Shown here: piece by piece, positions 1-5,705 of the stretch | How positions within the stretch are numbered: the first letter of the stretch is position 1 | Layout: every line of letters starts with the position of its first letter | Origin: Anaerolineae bacterium | GTDB lineage: Bacteria; Chloroflexota; Anaerolineae; B4-G1 | Assembly (NCBI GenBank): GCA_030612585.1 | Contig: JAUWNP010000165.1 | Location: 1-9,777 of the forward strand | Direction: 5' to 3' | DNA length: 9,777 nucleotides | Translations under genes and position numbers: made by a program | The notes under the pieces: model-generated | What the model was told of the DNA's origin: nothing | The model's input: the letters and a program-made list of their open reading frames with translations, nothing else | Databases searched by the model: none

Positions 1-128
1 TTGAGTGTCAACGTGCGCGAGAACGCACCATAGAGCCGCTCCTGGAACAGGTATTCGACGTTCTCCAAAGGCGGCCGCAACTCGCCCCGGATGGTCAGAG
101 TATCACCCTCGATGATAATATCTACCTC
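1..128 (-). pseudogene. Hsp20/alpha-crystallin small heat-shock protein, 5'-truncated remnant, runs off the window
   Basis: The minus-strand frame from 128 to the left edge reads like the middle of an alpha-crystallin domain: EVDIIIEGDTLTIRGE, then a PP linker, then YLFQERLYGAFSRTLTL. This matches the family pattern in which a hydrophobic strand, the L-T-I-R-G-E strand and the Q-E-R-x-Y-G-x-F-x-R strand follow in order. Small heat-shock proteins hold unfolded proteins for refolding by Hsp70. The N-terminal arm and the expected P-G-V-x-x-E-D segment are missing. Upstream in the same frame the codons give a Cys/Leu-rich string and run through a terminator hairpin, and neither other frame restores homology. 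No plausible start codon or ribosome binding site lies at the junction. I therefore call it a broken gene. A chimeric assembly joint, or an intact gene starting with an odd fused N-terminus (an in-frame GTG at 215), are less likely alternatives. The C-terminal part lies outside the window. Confidence 0.7.
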
Positions 129-164
129 AAGAAAAAGACAACACCCCTGCGCACACCGCAGGGG
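129..164 (-). terminator. Intrinsic terminator of the kinase/phosphatase/FHA cassette
   Basis: On the minus strand an 8-bp perfect stem (CCCCTGCG at 164-157 pairing with CGCAGGGG at 151-144) closes a 5-nt loop and is followed by a T-rich tract (TGTTGTCTTTTTCTT, 143-129). This is a typical Rho-independent layout. It lies about 290 nt past the stop of the last cassette gene and is the only good terminator seen downstream of it. The Hsp20 remnant begins at the base immediately after the T-tract. Confidence 0.7.
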
Positions 165-223
165 CGACAGCAAAACAATAGCCAGAGAATCCGTGGGTTT
201 CCGCCACCGCGCCACAGATAGAT

Positions 224-252
224 GTCAGCCGCCAACTGCTGACCGCTAACTG
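224..252. repeat. Dispersed repeat, copy A (partner at 7205-7233)
   Basis: The plus strand reads GTCAGCCGC, a 5-nt variable part, GCTGAC, one variable base, then GCTAACTG. The segment at 7205-7233 has the same layout and aligns without gaps at 25 of 29 positions. Both copies sit just downstream of coding regions on the same strand. This suggests a multicopy intergenic element rather than chance similarity. The number of copies elsewhere in the genome cannot be seen here. Confidence 0.6.
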
Positions 253-277
253 GTCGTAAGCGTTCACGTGGGGGCCA

Positions 278-374
278 AGAAACCGGGTTTTTCGTACAGG
301 AAGACCTCCCTGGCAGCGGAAAAGCACCTGCTAGCAATACTACTTCGCCTGTGGAGCACAAAAACCCGGTTTCT
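278..374. repeat. 15-bp perfect inverted repeat pair around a 67-nt spacer
   Basis: AGAAACCGGGTTTTT at 278-292 is repeated exactly in reverse complement at 360-374. With a one-base bulge the pairing extends by two more G-C pairs at the outer end (CC at 275-276 against GG at 375-376). Each arm also has an imperfect palindromic core (AAACC-GGTTT). The pair could form a long stem in RNA from either strand, or mark two oppositely oriented copies of one short interspersed repeat. No transposase is nearby. Confidence 0.65.
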
Positions 375-454
375 GGTCTATCTCCTGAACGGATGCAACT
401 GCTCTTGGCGGAAGTTTCACGGTGAGCAGGCATCACCAGCAATCCCAGCGCACG

Positions 455-697
455 TCACTCGCGGATAAAACTGATGATTTTCTCCTCCTTCTCGCCGGGC
501 AGGATCTCCACGCAGTGGATGCGCGTCCAGGGATAGATCACTGTATTGGTTTCAGGGAGAATATAGGATACATCGCGCCCGTCACGTAGCCGAACATTGC
601 TTACAATCAGTACCTGGTCGTTGGGCTCAGGAACACGCTCCACCTCCGCCACAACGGCATCCTCGTTCAGCAGATGGATCATCACAGTTTGAGACAT
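455..697 (-). CDS. Conserved-looking small protein of unknown function (80 aa)
   Basis: I do not recognise a named family. The ATG at 697 is preceded by a near-perfect Shine-Dalgarno (AGGAGG, about 8 nt upstream), so it is almost certainly translated. The product is acidic with alternating hydrophobic residues, suggesting mostly beta strands: V-M-I-H-L-L, A-V-V-A-E-V-E, Q-V-L-I-V-S-N, V-S-Y-I-L, T-V-I-Y-P-W, H-C-V-E-I-L-P. There is a central charged turn (RLRDGRD, residues 36-42) and an aromatic P-W-T-R-I motif near residues 56-60. It has no signal peptide, membrane segment or cysteine pair, so it is probably cytoplasmic. A small barrel fold (Sm- or OB-like) would fit the length and strand pattern, but this is a guess. 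It is the last gene of the cassette, 31 nt after the FHA gene, so it probably works with the phospho-signalling proteins. Confidence 0.85.
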   Translation of the reverse strand: MSQTVMIHLLNEDAVVAEVERVPEPNDQVLIVSNVRLRDGRDVSYILPETNTVIYPWTRIHCVEILPGEKEEKIISFIRE

Positions 698-728
698 ACG
701 CCACCCTCCTGATACCGTTCACCGCTTA

Positions 729-1238
729 TTACTGAATCATAACTTCCAGTTCGATACGGCCCAACTGAAGCGTGTCCCCATCATTGAGCACGTGAGGCAA
801 GTAGGGAGTCAGACGCTGCCCATTCAAGAAGGTGCCGTTGGCACTGCCAACATCCTCGACCATGTAAGCCGAGCCTCGCTGATGAATCTTGCAGTGGCGG
901 CGGGAGGCGCCACCATCAAGCCCTCCATCAGGAGTGAGATCCAGATCGGGGAAGATGCCATGAGCCGCATCAAGACGCCCGATGTGCACCTCGGGAGCAG
1001 GTGGCATTTGGATCTGGCGACCAGTGGACAGTACCTTGACGTACAATGACACACGAGGTGCCTCGTCGGTCTCCTCCACAGGCTCGCTGGCCCACGGATT
1101 TGCTCGCGAAATAGGCAACTCCTCTTCGGGGAGAGGCTCAGTCCGCAGAGGACCACCAGTGGGTAAATACACTCCACACTCGCCGCAGAACAATGTACCA
1201 GGACGGTGTTTACGCCCGCAAGATGGACATTCAATCAT
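729..1238 (-). CDS. Zinc-ribbon plus FHA domain protein (phosphothreonine reader)
   Basis: The 169-residue product starts with a four-cysteine zinc ribbon (CPSC at 4-7 and CGEC at 18-21). An acidic, proline-rich linker (about residues 30-60) follows, then a C-terminal forkhead-associated domain (about 62-169). The phosphopeptide-contacting FHA signatures are intact: I-G-R at 86-88, S-R-R-H at 112-115 and N-G-T-F-L-N-G at 134-140. FHA domains bind phosphothreonine peptides, so the likely ligand is a protein phosphorylated by the kinase encoded at 3608-5575. The ATG overlaps the end of the J/VWA gene by 8 nt (the upstream TGA lies just inside the new frame), with GGAG about 8 nt before the start, which indicates translational coupling. 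There is no membrane segment, so the protein should be cytoplasmic. The zinc ribbon may dock onto a partner or nucleic acid, but which is not visible. Confidence 0.93.
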   Translation of the reverse strand: MIECPSCGRKHRPGTLFCGECGVYLPTGGPLRTEPLPEEELPISRANPWASEPVEETDEAPRVSLYVKVLSTGRQIQMPPAPEVHIGRLDAAHGIFPDLDLTPDGGLDGGASRRHCKIHQRGSAYMVEDVGSANGTFLNGQRLTPYLPHVLNDGDTLQLGRIELEVMIQ

Positions 1239-2715
1239 GAGACTTTCTCCGTGAAGTAATAGTCAAACTGCGTGTGCCGTACTTGAGTTCTTTGCGTCCT
1301 CTGGCCGTCGGATCACCGCCCTTAGTGATGCGCCCAGCCTCCAGCATTGCCGACCGGGCCAACTGGACCTCTCCCAGAGCGAACAGGCGCGTGGCCACCA
1401 TCTCCAGTTGGCGGGTTGCCGCGTTGGCGTCTCCACTCTCCAGCACATCCCAGGCCCGCTCTTGCATACGATAGAGAGTGATTTTGGTCAACGCGCCCAG
1501 AATGGACGGCGGCACCGGTTCGGGCGGCGACGCAGTAGATGTGAAGGTGAAGCGAATATCGCGCCGCAGTTTATCCCCCTGACGACCTAAGGCCGGTATA
1601 TCACCCGTGAGTTCAAGTTGCAGTAGCCGATGATCTCCGACTGGCTTTTGGGCCACGCCCACCTCCAATACGATGGACAATGGTACGTCAGCTTGCACGG
1701 CCCCCAGGCTGATCACATTGTCGGCCGGAGTGAAACGTTCCAGGTAGGGCGAGATACGAAACGCGCTTTCTATCCACACACCCTCAGCGCAGAGGGTCTC
1801 CAGCGTCAATCCTTGAGCAAAGACGGCCCCCAGGCCACGCACCCTCTGCTGTAGCAATGCACGCACCTGGCCAGGCGACGCGATGTAAGCAGAGACCCCT
1901 CCGCTTTGGGCTGCGATCTCATCAAGCAAGGCGTCGTTCCAATCCTCGCCTATGCCCATTGCCGTGATGCCGATGCGTCGTGCCCCTGCCTGTCGGGCCT
2001 CGGCTATGCAATCTTCCTCATCACCGTAGGTCTGACCATCGGTGAGCAGGATCAAGTGGCTGGTGATCTGCTTGCCATGGCGCTTTCCAAGTTCCTCCAG
2101 TCCGACCCGTATACCTTGCAGAATCTCAGTTCCACCACTGGCCCAGATGGTTGAGACTCTGGCCTTAGCACGAGCACGGTTGACACCCAACTGGCTGGGC
2201 AGCACGACCTCGGCCCGGTCGTGAAAAGTGACCACTGCCAGGGCATCATCGTCGTGCAGTTCATCAATGATCTGGTGTGCCGCTCCCTTGACGTGTTCCA
2301 GCCGCGCTCCCTGCATCGAGGTGCTGCGATCAATCACCAGACACAAGTTGAGCGGGAGACGTTCGCCCCGCACGGCTGCAGCCGGCTGTACCTTTATCAA
2401 GAGATAGACAACCTGCTCCTCGTAGAGAGAACAGAGTTGGTTATGACTCGACAGAATCTCCCAGGAAAGCGCCGCTTCCTCGCCCGACCCTGACTCGGTC
2501 CGTCGGCGGTCGTAGGCACGGCGGCGATGCAGATCGCCCAGGACAACGTAGGCTGTCTGGACGTCGTGGAACAATGCCGTTGGGACAGCCTCTACCCGAC
2601 TGTCGGGATGATAACGGCGCGCCAGTGTGCGATAGGCGCGCTTAATATCCTCGTCCGTCGCGGATTGAGGCACCCCTAGTACGGCGTAGTAGTCCTTCTC
2701 GATGTCCATGCTCAT
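1231..2715 (-). CDS. J-domain/VWA fusion protein
   Basis: The 494-residue protein begins with a J domain (about residues 7-72): D-Y-Y-A-V-L-G-V, then H-P-D at 36-38 and an R-R-A-Y-D-R helix end. The HPD tripeptide is the family feature that stimulates Hsp70 ATPase. A VWA domain follows (about 120-290) with an intact MIDAS metal site: D129-x-S131-x-S133, T196 in a G-G-T turn and T225-D226-G. A beta-rich region (about 300-395) and a helical tail (about 405-465) come next, ending in a basic segment with a K-Y-G-T-R motif near 478-482. No signal peptide or membrane helix is seen, so it should be cytoplasmic. The start lies 5 nt after the PP2C stop and the end overlaps the FHA start, so it is the centre of a coupled operon. 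I infer that VWA binds a client or partner through a divalent metal while the J domain recruits DnaK. It lacks the G/F, zinc and C-terminal domains of DnaJ, so it is not dnaJ itself. Confidence 0.93.
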   Translation of the reverse strand: MSMDIEKDYYAVLGVPQSATDEDIKRAYRTLARRYHPDSRVEAVPTALFHDVQTAYVVLGDLHRRRAYDRRRTESGSGEEAALSWEILSSHNQLCSLYEEQVVYLLIKVQPAAAVRGERLPLNLCLVIDRSTSMQGARLEHVKGAAHQIIDELHDDDALAVVTFHDRAEVVLPSQLGVNRARAKARVSTIWASGGTEILQGIRVGLEELGKRHGKQITSHLILLTDGQTYGDEEDCIAEARQAGARRIGITAMGIGEDWNDALLDEIAAQSGGVSAYIASPGQVRALLQQRVRGLGAVFAQGLTLETLCAEGVWIESAFRISPYLERFTPADNVISLGAVQADVPLSIVLEVGVAQKPVGDHRLLQLELTGDIPALGRQGDKLRRDIRFTFTSTASPPEPVPPSILGALTKITLYRMQERAWDVLESGDANAATRQLEMVATRLFALGEVQLARSAMLEAGRITKGGDPTARGRKELKYGTRSLTITSRRKSHD

Positions 2716-2720
2716 ATGCC

Positions 2721-3584
2721 CTAACTCAGTGGCGGTTCTACCAGGATGGCAGTGATATTGTCACATCCTCCAGCCTGATTTGCAGCAGCGACCAGACTCT
2801 CGCACGCTGCCTGAAGCGAGGAGGAGGTCAAAACAATGTTGGCTATCTCTGCCTCACTCACCATGCCCCACAGTCCATCGCTGCAGAGCAGCAGCCGCCC
2901 CCCAGGGGGAATAGTTCGCACGTAGGTATCCACTTCCAGCACACCGCTCTGGCCGACGGCGCGGTAGAGCACGTTCTTGTGCGGATGAACAGCGGCTTCG
3001 TCGCGGGTAAGTTGCCCCAACTCAACCAGACGGTCTACTAGCGAATGATCATGGGTGATCTGGTCCAATCCCTCCTCTGTGACAACGTAAGCCCGGCTAT
3101 CGCCCACGTGGGCGATGTAGGCTCGCGGGCCAAGCACCAGCGCACAGGTCAGGGTCGTTCCTCCACCAGGCACTCGATCCGCCACAGCACTATTGGCCGC
3201 CTGCACCGCGTCTACGAGCACCTCGTTCAAGGGAGGTTGGTTAGCGTCGTGCTCCTGGCTGATGAGAGTGAGCAGATAAAATTGGCGTATGACGTGATGA
3301 ACCACGACTCGCGCTGCCAGAGAACTGGCAACCTCTCCGCCCTGCTGTCCCCCCATGCCGTCGGCCATGACGAAAATCCCGAACGCCGGTTCTACAGCGT
3401 CACTGCCGTGGGCGGCCGTGACAATCAACGCCGTATCCTCATTATGCCGACGCACTTCACCCACATCGGTAACCCATCCGACCTCAAGCCTGGGCTGAGT
3501 GGATACCGCCACAGGTGGGGACGGGGGACTCGCAGGAGGGGTAGATGTCTTCCCCATTCCTAAAAGGTTACGTATGAATTGCAT
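2721..3584 (-). CDS. PP2C-family protein serine/threonine phosphatase
   Basis: The 287-residue product is a soluble metal-dependent phosphatase that should reverse phosphorylation by the linked kinase. The classic motifs appear in order: R-R-H-N-E-D at 45-50, M-A-D-G-M-G-G at 73-79 (metal-binding D75), G-G-T-T-L at 141-145, H-V-G-D-S-R-A at 159-165, T-H-D-H-S at 177-181, C-S-D-G-L-W-G at 234-240 (D236) and G-C-D-N-I-T at 273-278 (D275). The metal ligands are all present, so it should be active. About 30 residues of Pro/Ser/Thr-rich N-terminal extension (P-P-A-S-P-P-S-P-P) precede the domain and could be flexible or a phosphorylation target. No membrane segment is present. The ATG start has only a weak ribosome binding site. 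The gene lies 23 nt after the kinase stop and 5 nt before the J/VWA start, so it is likely expressed by read-through and coupling. Confidence 0.96.
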   Translation of the reverse strand: MQFIRNLLGMGKTSTPPASPPSPPVAVSTQPRLEVGWVTDVGEVRRHNEDTALIVTAAHGSDAVEPAFGIFVMADGMGGQQGGEVASSLAARVVVHHVIRQFYLLTLISQEHDANQPPLNEVLVDAVQAANSAVADRVPGGGTTLTCALVLGPRAYIAHVGDSRAYVVTEEGLDQITHDHSLVDRLVELGQLTRDEAAVHPHKNVLYRAVGQSGVLEVDTYVRTIPPGGRLLLCSDGLWGMVSEAEIANIVLTSSSLQAACESLVAAANQAGGCDNITAILVEPPLS

Positions 3585-3607
3585 AACTCTAATTCAACTC
3601 TCAGGTC

Positions 3608-5575
3608 TCAGGCAGAGAGCGCATACACGTGACGGTCTGTTGATCCAATGTAGATCACGCCATCCACCACCGTGGGTGACGACGTCACCGGCCCATCAGT
3701 CTGAAAGCGCCACCGCAAGGCGCTCGTTTGAGCATCCAGGCTATAGATAGCCCCATCTACTGAGCCAAAATATACCACTCCATCGGCCACGGCAGGGGAG
3801 GAGGTCACCTGACCATCCGTAGCGTAGCGCCAGGCGAGATGTCCACCCTCGGCGTCCAGAGCATACAGGTAACCATCTACCGAACCAATGAAGACCAGAT
3901 CCCCGCTGACAACAGGTGAGGACACGACCGCTCCGCCAGTGCGATAGCGCCACGCCGGATAACCCGAGCGGATGTCCAGGCCGTAGACGTACCAGTCCTG
4001 GCAACCCACATAGACGCTCCCCTCAGCGAGGGCAGGAGAGGAAGTCACGCCGCGCCGGGCGCGAAAGCGCCAGCGCAATTGACCACTGATGTTCACAGCA
4101 TAGACCATTCCCCCCTCACATCCCACGTAGATGGCTTCATTTCCAATGGCTGGCGACGAGCGCACCGGTCCATCCGCTTTGAAGGTCCAGGCAACGCGGC
4201 CGCTACGGATATTGGCCGCATAGAGATGCTGGTCGTCTGAGCCGAAGAATACGTGACCAAACGCGACCTGGGGTGATGACCACACGCCGCCTTGGGTGGG
4301 GCAAGTCCACGAGATGCGCCCCGTATCCGCGTTGATCGCGTAGAGCACCCGGTCAGCAGAGCCGACGAACACATGCCCTTCATGCACACAGGGGGACGAG
4401 GCAATACCCCCCTCAGTGGGATACTTCCATAGGAACTTCCCATTATCGGCATCAATGGCGTAGAGATTGTGGTCGTAAGCGCCGATGTAAACGACGCCGT
4501 TATGCACCGCTGGCGAGGAGCGGACCTCATCCTCGCAGACGAAACGCCACAGGGCCACGACGTCGCCGCTGATAAAGGCCGGAGCGCCGAAGGGGGCTGT
4601 TCCGCCTATGCCACGGGCCGAACTCAGGCTCATTAGCGCGCGCTGCATCTCTTCGGCCGAGCCGTAGCGATCGTTGATGTCATATTCCAGCGCCTTGTTG
4701 ACAATCTCCATCAGTTCACGGGAAACGAGGGGATTCGTCTTGTGAATAGGGCGCTCGTGGAAGGAAAACGGCGGGTCCAGTTGCGGATCATGCTTGCTGA
4801 GCAGATGATGCATCGTAGCCCCCAGGGCATAGATGTCTACCCGCGGTTCCGCGCTGCCTCGATACTGCTCAGGCGGCGAGTAGCCCTCGGTGCCGATCAT
4901 AGTGCCCTTCTGGCCGCTCTGGAAGATTCTGGCGATTCCAAAGTCCACCAGCCGAATGCGGCCGTGGTTATCGAGCATGATATTGACAGGCTTGATGTCA
5001 CGAAAGACGATTGGCTGCGGTTCGTGGCTATGCAGATAACTCAGCACTTCGCAGATCTGGATGGCCCAATGCACCACCCGTGCCTCCGGCAAAAAGCCCC
5101 CGGTCTCGGCCAGGATGGCCCCCAGGTTTTTGCCCTCCACATATTCAACGACGAGGTAACTGCGTTCACCTTCAGTGAAGTAGTCGTAAATCTGAACGAC
5201 GGCCGGGTGACTGAGCGTGGCAAGAATGTTGGCTTCGCGCTCGAAATTCTGCACCATCATAGCCCGCACCTGGGGATCGGTAGCGGTGTTGAACATCTCC
5301 CTGACGGCACACAATCGAGTAACGTTAGGGAAACGCAGGTCCTGGGCCTTGTAAACGGCGCTCATGCCGCCAATGCCCAACATCCCTAGGACGCGGTAGC
5401 GGTTCTGAAGCAAGTGACCCTCGGAAAGTTGGCCCTCAATACGTTCGAGTGGCTGGACTGAGGCCGGCGTCCTTCCTGAGATATCTGGCTCCCGTGCAAC
5501 AGGTGCGCTGGAAGAAGAACCGGCTACCGAAATGTGATGGGTCTCAAGGGACTTCATACTTGGGTTCACTTTCAC
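3608..5575 (-). CDS. Serine/threonine protein kinase with C-terminal eight-bladed PQQ-like propeller
   Basis: The 655-residue protein has a low-complexity N-terminal tail (1-55), a eukaryotic-like kinase domain (about 58-320) and a C-terminal propeller (about 340-655). Kinase motifs seen are the glycine loop G67-I-G-G-M-S-A-V, E113 in the F-E-R-E-A helix, the catalytic loop F191-R-D193-I-K195-P-V-N198, D211-F-G and the Y-S-P-P-E activation end near 232-236. Two departures stand out: the VAIK lysine is arginine (A90-V-R92-E) and HRD reads FRD. Eight S-S-P motifs at residues 353, 393, 433, 473, 512, 552, 592 and 632 mark blades of about 40 residues. There is no membrane helix between the two parts, so the propeller stays in the cytoplasm and may sense or recruit a ligand or protein. 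Translation begins at GTG 5575, with ATG 5557 as an alternative; neither has a strong ribosome binding site. It is the first gene of the cassette. Confidence 0.93.
   Translation of the reverse strand: MKVNPSMKSLETHHISVAGSSSSAPVAREPDISGRTPASVQPLERIEGQLSEGHLLQNRYRVLGMLGIGGMSAVYKAQDLRFPNVTRLCAVREMFNTATDPQVRAMMVQNFEREANILATLSHPAVVQIYDYFTEGERSYLVVEYVEGKNLGAILAETGGFLPEARVVHWAIQICEVLSYLHSHEPQPIVFRDIKPVNIMLDNHGRIRLVDFGIARIFQSGQKGTMIGTEGYSPPEQYRGSAEPRVDIYALGATMHHLLSKHDPQLDPPFSFHERPIHKTNPLVSRELMEIVNKALEYDINDRYGSAEEMQRALMSLSSARGIGGTAPFGAPAFISGDVVALWRFVCEDEVRSSPAVHNGVVYIGAYDHNLYAIDADNGKFLWKYPTEGGIASSPCVHEGHVFVGSADRVLYAINADTGRISWTCPTQGGVWSSPQVAFGHVFFGSDDQHLYAANIRSGRVAWTFKADGPVRSSPAIGNEAIYVGCEGGMVYAVNISGQLRWRFRARRGVTSSPALAEGSVYVGCQDWYVYGLDIRSGYPAWRYRTGGAVVSSPVVSGDLVFIGSVDGYLYALDAEGGHLAWRYATDGQVTSSPAVADGVVYFGSVDGAIYSLDAQTSALRWRFQTDGPVTSSPTVVDGVIYIGSTDRHVYALSA
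3611..4558 (-). repeat. Eight coding repeats of about 120 bp (propeller blades)
   Basis: Within the kinase gene, a unit encoding the pattern V-x-S-S-P-x-V-x-x-G-x-V-Y-x-G-S-x-D-x-x-L-Y-A-x-D-x-x-x-G-x-x-x-W recurs eight times, spaced 40 residues apart (39 once). The units are diverged at the DNA level, so this is an old protein repeat rather than a recent tandem duplication. The A-L-W-R-F strand at residues 341-345 precedes blade one, and the last unit ends at its Y-A-L strand without its own W strand. This fits the usual ring closure in which N- and C-terminal strands complete one blade. Confidence 0.85.
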
Positions 5576-5599
5576 GCTTCACGTATCACGTCTGATATA

Positions 5600-5627
5600 A
5601 TTATAAGCCAAATGGGCAAACATGCAA
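5600..5627 (-). promoter_or_regulatory. Sigma-70-type promoter of the kinase cassette
   Basis: The minus strand carries a perfect TATAAT (5605-5600) preceded by TTGCAT (5627-5622) with a 16-nt spacer. The -35 match is weak (3 of 6), so an activator may help. A start near 5593 would leave only about 17 nt of leader before the GTG of the kinase gene. This is the only convincing promoter I found ahead of the five-gene cassette. Confidence 0.6.
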
Positions 5628-5637
5628 TTGGACATGA

Positions 5638-5657
5638 GTACCATTAATGGTGTACCA
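5638..5657. promoter_or_regulatory. Operator-like palindrome and direct repeats upstream of the cassette promoter
   Basis: A perfect 12-bp palindrome (ACCATTAATGGT, 5640-5651) is overlapped on both sides by the direct repeat GTACCA (5638-5643 and 5652-5657, 14 nt apart). It lies about 10 bp upstream of the -35 element, roughly at -45 to -65 relative to the inferred start. That is a usual place for an activator when the -35 box is poor. No regulator gene is present in the window to assign it to. Confidence 0.4.
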
Positions 5658-5705
5658 CGGTCAGCGTAGGCAGCGGTACGGCGACGGAACAGGTGAAGTC
5701 GAGGT

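Larger units (their letters stand above)
129..454. other. Noncoding stretch downstream of the signalling cassette
   Basis: These 326 nt contain no protein I can support. Open frames here (for example minus 122-442) read as Pro/Arg/Cys-rich strings that cross the repeats and the terminator. The stretch holds the terminator at 129-164, a 29-nt dispersed repeat at 224-252 and the inverted repeat pair at 278-292 and 360-374. Confidence 0.7.

Noticed and set aside
122..442. 106-codon open frame on the minus strand after the cassette
   Set aside because: It crosses the inverted repeats and the terminator hairpin, has a composition unlike its neighbours (Cys/Arg/Pro-rich) and lacks a recognisable domain or convincing ribosome binding site.
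3611..4558. Recent tandem DNA duplication or CRISPR-like array
   Set aside because: The ~120-bp periodicity comes from diverged protein blades in a single open frame, with no identical repeats or spacers.
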